Source: Hellea sp.
GTDB lineage: Bacteria; Pseudomonadota; Alphaproteobacteria; Caulobacterales; Maricaulaceae
NCBI GenBank assembly: GCA_020627655.1
Contig: JAHDGM010000001.1
Coordinates: forward strand, 54,016 to 118,015
Direction: 5' to 3'
DNA length: 64,000 bases
Below are positions 33,738 through 42,504 of the stretch, piece after piece. A model generated the notes under the pieces. That model was not told the origin of the DNA and made no database searches. It worked only from the letters and a program-made list of their open reading frames with translations. The position numbers and the translations under genes are program-made. Numbering within the stretch: the stretch's first letter is position 1; every line of letters starts with the position of its first letter.

Positions 33738-35723
33738 ATGCGGGCTTTCATATTATGGATCGGAATTTGTCTGACATTGGCGGCATGTGAGGCCAAAAAC
33801 ACTGAGGTGCCTGCTTTGACAGGGCCGGTCAATTCAGGTGCGGGCCTCGCCGCTTCTGATGCTGTGAGAGCTGCTAACCAATCTGTTGCGGATTATCTGG
33901 ACATGGATGACAGGCGCGATTTCGAAGCGGCGCAGCGCGGATTTATGGCCACTCTGCCCGAAGGCATAATCAAGGACGCTGACGGGGCCGTAGCCTATGA
34001 TTATGGCGGCTATGATTTTATGATCAAGGATGCCCCCGATACGGCTAACCCAAGCCTGTGGCGGCAGGGGCAGCTTAACCGGTTACACGGCCTGTTCAAA
34101 GTTGTGGACGGCATCTATCAGGTCCGCGGCTTTGATCTGTCCAATGTAACCTTTATTGAAGGGGAAACGGGCTGGATCGTTGTTGACCCTTTGATCACCC
34201 GCGAGACAGCGGCCGCTGCTTTAGAACTGGTCAATAAGGAGCTTGGCAAGCGCCCCGTTTCAGCTGTCATTTATACCCACTCCCACATTGATCATTATGG
34301 CGGAGTTCGCGGCCTGATCAGCGAAGACGATGTGGCGTCAGGCGTTGAAGTCATTGCGCCCATCGGCTTTACCCGCGAAACGGTCAGTGAAAATGTATTG
34401 GCGGGTAATGCCATGAGCCGCCGCGCATCCTATATGTTTGGGTCGCTCTTGCCCAAATCCCCGGAAGGACAGATCGGCGTTGGGCTGGGTCAGGCGATTT
34501 CAAGTGGTCTGCCGGGCATGATCGCGCCCACTATCATTATTGATCGCACGGGCCAGACCGAAGTGATCGACGGCGTAGAGATGGATTTTATCCTGACATT
34601 AGGGGCTGAAGCGCCTGCTGAGTTCATGTTTTACATGCCCAAATGGAAAGCTTTTTGTCAGGCGGAAATAATCAACCGCACGCTCCATAATATGTATACG
34701 CCGCGCGGCGCGAAAGTACGTGATGGCCGTCTTTGGAGCCAGTATATTGATCAGGCCATTTATATGTATGGCGACAAGACGGATGTATCTTTTGGATCTC
34801 ACCATTGGCCGACCTGGGGATCGGATGCAATCATCGCGTTCTGGGAAGGACAGCGTGACCTTTACCGCTATATCCATGACCAGACTTTGCGTCTGGCTAA
34901 CCAGGGTTACACCATGCATGAAATCCCGCAGGCTTTAAATCTGCCGGACGGGATCGCAAAGTCATTCTATAACCGGGGCTATTACGGCACCGTCAGTCAT
35001 AATGCCAAAGCGCAATATCAGCTCTATTTTGGCTATTTTGACGGCAATCCGGCTAATCTTGATCCTCTGGGCCCCGTTGAAGCCGGAAAGAAGTTTATCG
35101 ATTATATGGGCGGCGCGGATAATGTAATGGCCAAAGCGCGCCAAGATTATGATCGCGGAGAATACCGCTTTGCCGCTACGGCCCTGAACCACCTTGTTTA
35201 CGCCCAGCCCGGCAACCAAGACGCGGCAAATCTGCTGGCGGATATATATACCCAGATGGGTTATCTGGCCGAGAGCGGATCATGGCGGAATTTTTATCTC
35301 TCCGGCGCGTCTGAACTGCGAAACGGGATTTTAAATCTGCCCACGCCGAATACCAGTTCCGTTGATATGGTGCGGGCTTTGCCGCTCGATTTGTTTTTTG
35401 ACCTGATGGCCGTGCGGCTTAATGGTCCAAAGGCAGCAAAGAAAGACCGCAAGCTTAACTTTGTGATTTCAGATACCAATGAGAAGGCTTTGTTGATTAT
35501 CTCAAACGGTACGCTGCATCACCGTATGGGGCATTCTGATGACGATGCCCCGACATTTAACATCACCAGTGAAGGCCTTGTTGCGTTAAACGCCAAGCAA
35601 AAAACATCAGGTGAGTTGATGAAAGAAGGCAGCGTCAAAATTGATGGCAACCCTCTGGCAGTTAAAGGCTTTTTTGACCTGATCGAAGAGCCGCCCTTCT
35701 GGTTTGAAATTGTACGGCCTTAA
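33738..35723 (+). CDS. Alkyl sulfatase, metallo-beta-lactamase fold (SdsA1/YjcS-like)
   Basis: A 661-residue lipoprotein (lipobox LAAC). The MBL domain has THSHIDHYGG (the HxHxDH zinc motif near residue 190) and later metal ligands in AEAPAEFMFY and the following region. The alkyl-sulfatase dimerisation domain (SQYIDQAIYMYG, NRGYYGTVSHNAKA, GGADNVMAKAR) and a C-terminal SCP2-like domain (from about 550) complete the SdsA1 layout. It would release sulfate from alkyl sulfates such as SDS in the periplasm. The start at 33738 is better spaced from AGGGG than the ATG at 33732. The stop overlaps the convergent amidohydrolase by four bases. Confidence 0.93.
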   Translation: MRAFILWIGICLTLAACEAKNTEVPALTGPVNSGAGLAASDAVRAANQSVADYLDMDDRRDFEAAQRGFMATLPEGIIKDADGAVAYDYGGYDFMIKDAPDTANPSLWRQGQLNRLHGLFKVVDGIYQVRGFDLSNVTFIEGETGWIVVDPLITRETAAAALELVNKELGKRPVSAVIYTHSHIDHYGGVRGLISEDDVASGVEVIAPIGFTRETVSENVLAGNAMSRRASYMFGSLLPKSPEGQIGVGLGQAISSGLPGMIAPTIIIDRTGQTEVIDGVEMDFILTLGAEAPAEFMFYMPKWKAFCQAEIINRTLHNMYTPRGAKVRDGRLWSQYIDQAIYMYGDKTDVSFGSHHWPTWGSDAIIAFWEGQRDLYRYIHDQTLRLANQGYTMHEIPQALNLPDGIAKSFYNRGYYGTVSHNAKAQYQLYFGYFDGNPANLDPLGPVEAGKKFIDYMGGADNVMAKARQDYDRGEYRFAATALNHLVYAQPGNQDAANLLADIYTQMGYLAESGSWRNFYLSGASELRNGILNLPTPNTSSVDMVRALPLDLFFDLMAVRLNGPKAAKKDRKLNFVISDTNEKALLIISNGTLHHRMGHSDDDAPTFNITSEGLVALNAKQKTSGELMKEGSVKIDGNPLAVKGFFDLIEEPPFWFEIVRP

Positions 35724-37450
35724 TCACTGACGGGCCGTTTTTTCCCATCCAGAACCACGCCCCAGATTTTGATACCCGGCCAGTCTTTAGCATCAATTTC
35801 CATTGGGTTGGCGTCCAGAATGGTGAAGTCGGCTATCTTGCCAACTTCAATGGAGCCGAGCTGTTCATCAAGGCCGAGGGCATGCGCGGCATCCAGCGTT
35901 ATAGCCTCCAGCGCATCATAAGGTTCCAGAGCCTGCTCGGCGGCATAAGCCTGTCCGCTTAATGTATGGCGCGTGACATGCCGGGAGGCGGCGCGTAACG
36001 GATCAGGCGGAGCGAGCGGAGCATCAGAATGCACGGTTACGCGGGCGCCCTTTTTAGAAAGCTCGCCCAGAGGGCTGATCCGGTTAGCCCGTTCGGGGCC
36101 AAGGGGTTCGCTGTACGCCTCGCCCATATAGTGGGCGTAATGACTGGCGGCCGATAACATCACATCATTTTGCGCCGCGCTTGTGGTATGTTGTTTTGTA
36201 AATAATCCACCATGTTCAACAACCAGATCATTCTCCATTCCGCTGTCGCGGACTTGCTGAAAGGCTTTGAGGGTTTCTGTCTGCGCCGCATCGCCATTGG
36301 AATGCACATGGGCGGCAAGATCTGCGTCCAGATAGGGTTTCATAGTGCTAAATAATTCGTCGGGCTGGGTTACCCAAAGACCTTCAGTGCCTTGGGATTG
36401 TCCAGCCAGATAACCGGGCGGGGAGAGGCGCATAGTCTGAGAGTAAAAGGCTCCGTCCGTAAAGAATTTCACTCGGGGCAGGACAGGGGCCGGGGCGGCC
36501 ATATTCCCACTAACCAGATCGCCGATAACTTTGGGAGCATCTGCGCCAAATTCTGCCGTGAAAGCGCGGTGTTCCGGGATAAGATAAAGCCGGAACGCAT
36601 TTTGCTCCATAGACCACATGGCGCCTATAGTGGCGTTTTCATTCTCCCGGCCAAAAATGCCATAGCCAAGATCAGCCGTCGTGGTGATGCCGCTATTTCT
36701 CATAATGGTAAAGTATTTGGATAGGCCTCTGGCAATATCCTGCGGGCGGAAGACATGGGGTGCAAGTTTTTCAAAAATGGAAAAAACAGCATCCTCATAT
36801 ATGCGTCCGGTAAGTTCCCCGTCATCATCCAGGTCTACGCCGTGATATTTGTCCGCCAGCGCCGGGGTGGCGCCGACAAATTCTATGGCTTTACTGTTCA
36901 GATAGAAATCATGGCCCGAATAATGCCAGACAACCAAAGGCCGATCCGGTGAAATGCGATCAAGAATTTGCCGGTTTAATTCGCCTTGGATCAGATTATG
37001 GAATCCATAGGCAAGAACGACTTTCTGTTCCTGGGGTGTATTATCAACGATCTCAGATAGGCGGTCATGGAATTTCTGCCGCGTCTCGAAACCTTCCATC
37101 ATGCCGTCCGGCATAGCCATGGGCCAGGGCGGAGCAAAAGGCTGTGCGTAAAACAGCCCGCCAAGCAGGACATGCATATGGGGATCGATAAGCCCCGGCA
37201 TAATGGTTTTGTCTTTGAAGCTTTCGTCAATTTGCGCGCCCGGGAATTCCTGTTTCAGATCCGCAAGGTCATCCACCCCGACAATCATATCATTTTTAAC
37301 GGCAATAGCGGTTTCAGTCTTGCCTTTGTCCATGGTATTTACCGTTTGGGCCGGGTAAATAATGGTATCGGGGTAGAGCTGGGCTGGCTCGGATTGGCAG
37401 GCGCTTAAGACCAGAAGCGCCGCGCCCCATAATAATTTCTTCTTGATCAT
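35720..37450 (-). CDS. Amidohydrolase, YtcJ-like, lipoprotein
   Basis: A 576-residue metal-dependent amidohydrolase with lipobox (LSAC). MPGLIDPHMHVLLGG near residue 88 supplies the H-x-H metal ligands. DLAAHVHSNGDAAQ and VTVHSDAPLAPPDPLRA near 400 and 480 give the later His and Asp ligands of the YtcJ branch, and the C-terminal IADFTILDANPM closes the beta-sandwich. It probably acts in the periplasm. The substrate is unknown; N-acyl amino acids or amides are typical. It is convergent with the alkyl sulfatase and divergent from the acyl-CoA dehydrogenase gene. Confidence 0.88.
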   Translation of the reverse strand: MIKKKLLWGAALLVLSACQSEPAQLYPDTIIYPAQTVNTMDKGKTETAIAVKNDMIVGVDDLADLKQEFPGAQIDESFKDKTIMPGLIDPHMHVLLGGLFYAQPFAPPWPMAMPDGMMEGFETRQKFHDRLSEIVDNTPQEQKVVLAYGFHNLIQGELNRQILDRISPDRPLVVWHYSGHDFYLNSKAIEFVGATPALADKYHGVDLDDDGELTGRIYEDAVFSIFEKLAPHVFRPQDIARGLSKYFTIMRNSGITTTADLGYGIFGRENENATIGAMWSMEQNAFRLYLIPEHRAFTAEFGADAPKVIGDLVSGNMAAPAPVLPRVKFFTDGAFYSQTMRLSPPGYLAGQSQGTEGLWVTQPDELFSTMKPYLDADLAAHVHSNGDAAQTETLKAFQQVRDSGMENDLVVEHGGLFTKQHTTSAAQNDVMLSAASHYAHYMGEAYSEPLGPERANRISPLGELSKKGARVTVHSDAPLAPPDPLRAASRHVTRHTLSGQAYAAEQALEPYDALEAITLDAAHALGLDEQLGSIEVGKIADFTILDANPMEIDAKDWPGIKIWGVVLDGKKRPVSD

Positions 37451-37507
37451 ATCTCTCCCCTTTTAAGCTGTTATACTAGGTCTTGTCGGAAGAACAATAA
37501 GTCTATA

Positions 37508-37524
37508 AATGAATATTATTCATT
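37508..37524. promoter_or_regulatory. 17-bp palindrome before the acyl-CoA dehydrogenase
   Basis: AATGAATA-T-TATTCATT is a perfect palindrome 17 bases upstream of the acyl-CoA dehydrogenase start. Two near-identical copies (15 of 17 each) lie at 62811 and 62831 between a TetR gene and the acyl-CoA carboxylase operon. It is most likely an operator of that TetR regulator. Confidence 0.7.
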
Positions 37525-37541
37525 ATTGCTGAGGTAAATTC

Positions 37542-38684
37542 ATGGAAATGCCATTTGAAACCGAAGAACGGGCCGCGTTTCGGGAAACGGTTCGCAGCTT
37601 TGTGGAAAAGGAAATCACCCCTTATGCCCATGAATGGGATGAGGCCGGTGCTGTGCCGTGGGAACTTCATGAAAAACTGGGCGCGCTCGGCTTTTTCGGT
37701 TTTGGCATAGATGAAGCCTATGGCGGGCTTGGCTTTGACGATCCGTTTATGCGGGCCATCGCCGCCGAAGAAATGGCCAAATGCGGCTATGGTGGTATTG
37801 GCGCCGCTGTTGGCGGGCGGGGCATATCACTTGACCCTATTCAAAAGCTGGCAGCGCCCGAAATTCGCGATCGGGTTTTAAAAGATATCGTCCAGGGTAA
37901 GAAAGGTTCCAGTCTGGGCATTACAGAGCCCGGCGGTGGATCCGATGTAGCGCGCCTGAAAACTACAGCCAAACGGGACGGTAATCACTTTGTCATTAAT
38001 GGCTCCAAGACATTTATAACGGGGGGTATGGAGTCGGATTATTTTGTGATCGGCGCGCGGACGGGCGGGTCAGGACTGACCGGAATTTCCCTATTTTTTG
38101 TCGAAGCCGATACGCCCGGCTTTTCCCGCACGCCCCTGAAACAGAAAATGGGGTGGTGGGCCTCTAATCAGGCGGCGCTTTACTTTGATGATGTTCGCGT
38201 CCCGGCGACCAATTTGATGGGACAGGAAGATTACGGATTTATCTCCATCATGCATAATTTCAACAATGAACGCCTGAGCCTTATCGCTGGGAGCCTGGGC
38301 ATGATGAAGGCGGCGCTGGAAGATTCTATCAGCTGGGCCAAAGAGCGCGAGACTTTCGGCAAGCCTCTGATCAAGCACCAGGTCATCCGCCATAAGATTG
38401 CGGACATGTCGGCCAAAATCGATGCGGTAGAGAGCTATATGAATATGATCTGCTGGAATATGGAGCAGGGCAATGTCCCCATTGCCGAGCTTTCCAAAGG
38501 GAAGTTCTTTGCCACCAAGGCGCTGGAATTTGTCGCCTCCGAAGCCATGCAGATTTTAGGCGGCGCAGGTTATTTACGCGGTAACCGGGTGGAGTGCATT
38601 TACCGCGAAGTCAAGGTTATGGCGATTGGCGGCGGAAGCGAAGAGATTATGCGCGATCTAGCCGTCCGGCAGATGGGTTTGTGA
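37542..38684 (+). CDS. Acyl-CoA dehydrogenase
   Basis: A 380-residue FAD enzyme that introduces the alpha-beta double bond in acyl-CoA. The helical N-terminal domain, SSLGITEPGGGSDVARLKTTA (substrate and FAD loop), FITGGMESDYFVIGART and the C-terminal QILGGAGYLRGNRVECIYREVK are all present; the Glu in REVK-type context near the end is a candidate base. It ends in VRQMGL. The gene is alone in its transcription unit but carries the same 17-bp operator as the acyl-CoA carboxylase operon at 52.7-62.8 kb, which lacks a dehydrogenase of its own. It may serve that pathway (compare AtuD). Confidence 0.92.
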   Translation: MEMPFETEERAAFRETVRSFVEKEITPYAHEWDEAGAVPWELHEKLGALGFFGFGIDEAYGGLGFDDPFMRAIAAEEMAKCGYGGIGAAVGGRGISLDPIQKLAAPEIRDRVLKDIVQGKKGSSLGITEPGGGSDVARLKTTAKRDGNHFVINGSKTFITGGMESDYFVIGARTGGSGLTGISLFFVEADTPGFSRTPLKQKMGWWASNQAALYFDDVRVPATNLMGQEDYGFISIMHNFNNERLSLIAGSLGMMKAALEDSISWAKERETFGKPLIKHQVIRHKIADMSAKIDAVESYMNMICWNMEQGNVPIAELSKGKFFATKALEFVASEAMQILGGAGYLRGNRVECIYREVKVMAIGGGSEEIMRDLAVRQMGL

Positions 38685-38696
38685 AGCTTGGTTGGG
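38660..38696 (+). repeat. Direct repeat 1, copy A (3' end of acyl-CoA dehydrogenase)
   Basis: The last codons and stop of the acyl-CoA dehydrogenase reappear at 42204-42240. The first 18 bases are identical, and about 32 of 37 match overall, including bases past the stop. Confidence 0.6.
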
Positions 38697-38884
38697 AGCA
38701 TAAAAGTTACCAGGCCCATGTTAATATGATGCCTTCGAATGTCCTGAAAAGAAGACTGTGAGGTTTGACTGGCTTTGGTGCAGTAAATTCTGATCTGGCA
38801 TACTATGCGAGCTGTTTTTCATTTAACTCGGAATTTATCATTCTGAGTATATGCATGAATTGTTATTCACGTGATATTGAAAGT

Positions 38885-39517
38885 ATGATGAATCCTGAAA
38901 ACATATTCGCTATCCTGTTTGTCGGGATTTTATTGTTAATTCCATTTGGGTTAGGCGCAAATTTGTCGAGGTCTTTTCGCCGAAGAAAAGAAGCCGATAC
39001 TTTGTTTTCAGAGATAAAATATAAACTAGGCCGTGTCGTTGGATATACCAAACGTAAATATGATACAGAAAATATGGGTGATTATTATATGGTCATCGAA
39101 TATACATCTGATCAAGGAGAGCGCTTATGGGCGGAAGGTGATAATTGCGATAAGAATGCTCTCCCTATCAATTCAGAAATACAAATAATGCTTCATCCGC
39201 GCGACAAACGATCTGTTCGGCGCGCATTTACGCAAGATCATACGAAGATGCTCGCAGGTATCGAGAAAAATGTAGAGCTATTTTTTAATCTCATATTCAC
39301 CGTCATGATATTAGGCACTGTAATTTACTACAAAGGCTATGCAGCACATGTATTCATTCCATTATTGCTAGCCTATGCAGCCGGATTGGCCTTTGGTGCT
39401 ATCTTTACTGGAAAAACATCAGATGAAAAGTTAAGGGGTTTGCACATTAAACACCGAAATAAGCGGTTAATTGCTGCGCAAGCAAAAGGCGGTATTCCGT
39501 GTTACCTTGAAGAATGA
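38885..39517 (+). CDS. DUF3592-like membrane protein
   Basis: A protein of about 210 residues, A+T-rich. One N-terminal membrane segment (about 5-25) is followed by a beta-rich soluble domain (GRVVGYTKR, YYMVIEYTSDQGERLWAEGD, IQIMLHPRDKRSVRRA) and two more membrane segments near residues 125-170. The soluble pattern resembles DUF3592. The start is uncertain: paired ATGs at 38885 and 38888 lack a clear Shine-Dalgarno, and the open frame extends to 38765. The function is unknown. It lies in the region bracketed by direct repeats. Confidence 0.6.
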   Translation: MMNPENIFAILFVGILLLIPFGLGANLSRSFRRRKEADTLFSEIKYKLGRVVGYTKRKYDTENMGDYYMVIEYTSDQGERLWAEGDNCDKNALPINSEIQIMLHPRDKRSVRRAFTQDHTKMLAGIEKNVELFFNLIFTVMILGTVIYYKGYAAHVFIPLLLAYAAGLAFGAIFTGKTSDEKLRGLHIKHRNKRLIAAQAKGGIPCYLEE

Positions 39518-39572
39518 ATACTGTGATTATGAACGCTAATGTCTTTGGGTTCTTACGTCCGCAATGGGGATA

Positions 39573-39612
39573 CCCAACCCCTAACTCCATCAATGCTCAG
39601 GGTCGGAACCTG
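39573..39612 (+). repeat. Direct repeat 2, copy A
   Basis: About 35 of 41 aligned bases match 46559-46599, which is the 3' end of the Tag-like gene. On the minus strand this copy still encodes LSIDG as in that gene. It is a likely remnant or site duplication. Confidence 0.55.
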
Positions 39613-39625
39613 TCTCATCAACCTT

Positions 39626-40798
39626 TTAAATACTCAAATCCATAAGGTTATAATCCTTTAATGAGGACATGGTTTTTGGTGTCCACTTAAATTCATCTTG
39701 CCGCTCTGAGAATGGCACATAGTGATAAGGCGTTTCATTTGGAAAGTGCTGACGTCTCGCATCAATGGCAAATCCGATCAGGCGGGAGCGTGTATCGACG
39801 AAATCCTTATCCATGATAGCCGCCTCGGCATGCATGCCCGCCCCGCGAATATTTAAAACCGAAGAGCGTTTGTGAAATCCAAAATTAATCGACAAGCGCG
39901 GTTCAAAGCCCGTATTGGCAAATGAGCCGTGGATGATCTGCCGGCTATTAATGACAACATCACCGGGATTACATATTATCGGAACAGCATCTGGCAATCG
40001 TTCACTGCCTGCATCCTCTACCATTTTGGATATATCCGCGCGCCCGATTTTGTGACTTCCCGGTATAACCCAGACGCCATTGACGGCTGTGCTGCCATAC
40101 ACCTGCCCCATGAAATTAAAGCCGTGAATGTCTTGGTCAAATTCGGGATGATCCCAATGTGTATCGCCATCTTGATGCCAAGAGACCGCTGCGCCAACAC
40201 CTGCATCCTTGATGAATAAACCTTCTGTGAAGGGGACAAAGTCTGGACCGTTTATGGCTTCAGTAAGTTTGAGCAGATCCGGATGTCCATAGACACGCAG
40301 GCAGGCCTCTGAAAATTGCAAAGACCCGCTTAAATAAAGCGGGACAGCTGGCGGCGCATCATCGGCCGCTTTGGGTTCAAACAATTTGACCTGATGACGA
40401 CCATTGAACAGGTCACTGCCGCCCAAGGGATCGGAAAGAGGCCGCGCCCATTGCAGGTTTGGCGCTTTATGGCCAACGCCAAGGGCGGGGCGTCCATGTT
40501 TATCAACCTCTGCGCCCATATGCACCGGGAAGTTTTCGCGCATCTCCGCGAGGTCAGCTTTAATGTCCTTTAATTCCGCGTCAGAGAGCACGTCTTCGAT
40601 AATGTAAAAACCAAATTCAGAATAGGCGTTTAAAATATCCGGATGGATATTCCCGTCTTTGTCAAATTTAATCGGCCCGCGATTTGGCAGCGCTAGGGCT
40701 TTGGCCTGTCCATTTACAAGGTAGGCTTTCATCGCAGCAGCGTCGGCGCCGTAGTGAGAGGCGCAGGCGTCAATAGATCGGCTGATATCTTGAACCAT
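39626..40798 (-). CDS. Phytanoyl-CoA dioxygenase (PhyH) family protein
   Basis: A protein of about 390 residues in the non-haem Fe(II)/2-oxoglutarate oxygenase superfamily. YIIEDVLSDAELKDIKADL begins the PhyH domain, and WHQDGDTHWDHPEFD gives the H-x-D iron ligands. The distal His and the Arg for 2-oxoglutarate are in IIHGSFANTGFEPRLSINFG. It would hydroxylate a lipid or small-molecule substrate. The start at 40798 leaves a proper divergent promoter region; a longer frame to 40849 would cover it. The TetR gene at 40884 is divergent and probably regulates it. The substrate is unknown. Confidence 0.88.
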   Translation of the reverse strand: MVQDISRSIDACASHYGADAAAMKAYLVNGQAKALALPNRGPIKFDKDGNIHPDILNAYSEFGFYIIEDVLSDAELKDIKADLAEMRENFPVHMGAEVDKHGRPALGVGHKAPNLQWARPLSDPLGGSDLFNGRHQVKLFEPKAADDAPPAVPLYLSGSLQFSEACLRVYGHPDLLKLTEAINGPDFVPFTEGLFIKDAGVGAAVSWHQDGDTHWDHPEFDQDIHGFNFMGQVYGSTAVNGVWVIPGSHKIGRADISKMVEDAGSERLPDAVPIICNPGDVVINSRQIIHGSFANTGFEPRLSINFGFHKRSSVLNIRGAGMHAEAAIMDKDFVDTRSRLIGFAIDARRQHFPNETPYHYVPFSERQDEFKWTPKTMSSLKDYNLMDLSI

Positions 40799-40838
40799 GG
40801 GGATGTCTTTCACAGTTTTTATTCTTGTTAAAATTTTA

Positions 40839-40848
40839 TGCATATGCA
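40839..40848. promoter_or_regulatory. Palindrome between the PhyH and TetR genes
   Basis: TGCATATGCA is a perfect ten-base palindrome in the divergent intergenic region, 36 bases before the TetR start. It is a plausible operator for that regulator. Confidence 0.4.
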
Positions 40849-40883
40849 AATCTGTGAGTCAAGACTTAACGAAAGGCGCCGCC

Positions 40884-41549
40884 ATGCCAACGAAGACCCT
40901 CGCGAGGGGCAGCGTAACGCGCACAGCGAATAAAAATCGTCGTAAGGAACGCATTTTATCCTGCGCGCGACAGATCATTGCGACGCAGGGCTATGACGCA
41001 TTGACGCTTGCACAATTGGCCCAAAATGCCGAAGTGACAATCCCGACAATCCATAATCTGTTTGGAAAGAAATCTCAGATTATTGAACATCTGGTTGGGG
41101 ATGTGGTCTCCCGTATAGGTCAAGTGTTATCGCGCCAGATAGGCGGCGATCCGATTTCCGTTATTCAGCTTTTTACAGATGAGCTCATCTCTCTCTATGC
41201 AGCAAATGAGGCGCTCTATAAAGCGGCCTTTATTGCGGGGGAGCGCGCTAAATTATTCGAACACCGAACACCGCAAGGCATATTTATGCGGTCCATAGGG
41301 CTGGCCGTAGACGTTTGCGCAGATGCCAAAGCGAAAGGTTATCTCCTGGGAGAGATTGAGACAGAAATTCTGGCGGAACAATTATTTGGAACTCAGCGAT
41401 TAGCCCGCCAGGACTGGATGAATAATTATATAGATTTGAAAACCTATAAGTCCCGGGTACTTTCGGGCATGTTCACCGTTTTGGCTGCTGATGCAGCGCC
41501 CGACTATAGAGAAAAACTGATCTCTAAACTCAAAGCGCTAAGTGCCTAG
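40884..41549 (+). CDS. TetR-family regulator
   Basis: A 221-residue TetR protein. ARQIIATQGYDALTLAQLAQNAEV then IPTIHNLFGKKSQIIEHLV form the DNA-binding domain. The ligand domain is helical without Cys or metal motifs. The ATG at 40884 follows AAAGG; longer readings would run into the promoter. It is divergent from the PhyH gene, so it most likely controls that gene and itself. The ligand may be the oxygenase substrate; this is inferred. Confidence 0.88.
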   Translation: MPTKTLARGSVTRTANKNRRKERILSCARQIIATQGYDALTLAQLAQNAEVTIPTIHNLFGKKSQIIEHLVGDVVSRIGQVLSRQIGGDPISVIQLFTDELISLYAANEALYKAAFIAGERAKLFEHRTPQGIFMRSIGLAVDVCADAKAKGYLLGEIETEILAEQLFGTQRLARQDWMNNYIDLKTYKSRVLSGMFTVLAADAAPDYREKLISKLKALSA

Positions 41550-41591
41550 AATAATTACAAACCGACGTTTCTTCAACAGCGAAGCAAACAG

Positions 41592-42136
41592 CTACTTTCC
41601 GTTTAACGCCTTACAAGCATCCTGATGATTTAGATTGCAGGCTTTTGTGAGAGCGATGAATCCCGCATCCGCATCGATAGGCAACCCCAAGCCGCCATTA
41701 TAATCCTGGAAACTGTAGTAACATGACATGCCGTCGCCTTTTTCGCAGCTATAGGCAAAAATATATCGCGCCGCATGGAGGTCCGCAGGGCCTCCTAGGC
41801 CTTGGCCCGCAGCCACCGCGAAAAACTGGCAGGCAAATTTGTCACCGCGAAAACAGGTCGTGAGCAACATATCTCGCCCGGTTTCGGGGTTAGAAACACC
41901 TAAGCTGCCAGACATCAAGACTTTACCCAAATGTGTGCAGGAGATCAGTTCACCCTGGTCGCAGGATTGGCGCAAGAGTTGACGTGCTTGGGATAGTCTT
42001 TCGCCGAGATCGCAGTTTTGGCGCGTTCGAACAATTCAGTCGTTTGGACCGTCGTTTCGCCGGCTTGCGCAGATAGAGGCGCCGGGAAACTTGCGACTAG
42101 CCCGATAATTAAGATTGAAGCTGTACGTATTATCAT
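41592..42136 (-). pseudogene. Secreted Cys-rich Sel1-repeat protein, frameshifted
   Basis: A frame from ATG 42136 encodes a clean signal peptide (ending near PLSAQA) and a first helix to AKDYPK, then stops after HVNSC. A second frame resumes with ARQLLRQSCDQGELISC and continues through Cys-containing Sel1 repeats to the stop at 41592. Restoring one A in the AAG run near 41981 would give DYPKARQLLRQSC and join them into one secreted protein of about 180 residues, like Hcp-type Cys-rich Sel1 proteins. Real decay or sequencing error is equally possible. Confidence 0.65.
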
Positions 42137-42203
42137 ACAAGTTTATTTCATAAGGTAGGACCTGGGCGCAAGTTGTCCTCGCGCTTGCTGAACTCGCTTT
42201 GGG

Positions 42204-42240
42204 AGCCGTCCGGCAGATGGGATTGTGAGGTCTGTTTGGG
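42204..42240 (+). repeat. Direct repeat 1, copy B (remnant of a dehydrogenase 3' end)
   Basis: This copy repeats the end of the acyl-CoA dehydrogenase (VRQMGL and stop in frame) but is preceded by unrelated sequence. It therefore marks a junction or a decayed paralogue. It lies between the Sel1 gene and the third gene of the defence operon. Confidence 0.55.
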
Positions 42241-42282
42241 GGGGGCGTAGCGGACATTAATGAATTTAGTTTAGTCTCGTCC

Positions 42283-42504
42283 TTAAATTGTTTCGCCAAA
42301 CATCGCTGCAATAGATTTTTGGTAGGCTTTGTGCTGCTGTACTCTACCGAGAATACCTTTATTGCTCGCCGCGAAGTTTAACAGGCCATACGTATGATAA
42401 CCTCTCCTCAACATCGTGCTCATGCTTTCAACCATGCTGCTATCCAAGTTTTTTTGGTTGGAATAAGAGTCTGCTATTTTAATGGCTTGAGAGATTAGGT
42501 TCAT
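42283..42504 (-). CDS. Small third gene of the nuclease-helicase operon
   Basis: A 73-residue frame from ATG 42504, overlapping the end of the helicase gene by 26 bases in another frame. It is predicted helical and basic (NLISQAIKIADSYSNQKNLD, then RRGYHTYGLLNFAASNKG). The overlap and shared low GC suggest translational coupling to the helicase. I do not recognise it. A longer frame from 42534 is possible. It may be a regulatory or accessory subunit of the defence system or a chance frame. Confidence 0.5.
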   Translation of the reverse strand: MNLISQAIKIADSYSNQKNLDSSMVESMSTMLRRGYHTYGLLNFAASNKGILGRVQQHKAYQKSIAAMFGETI

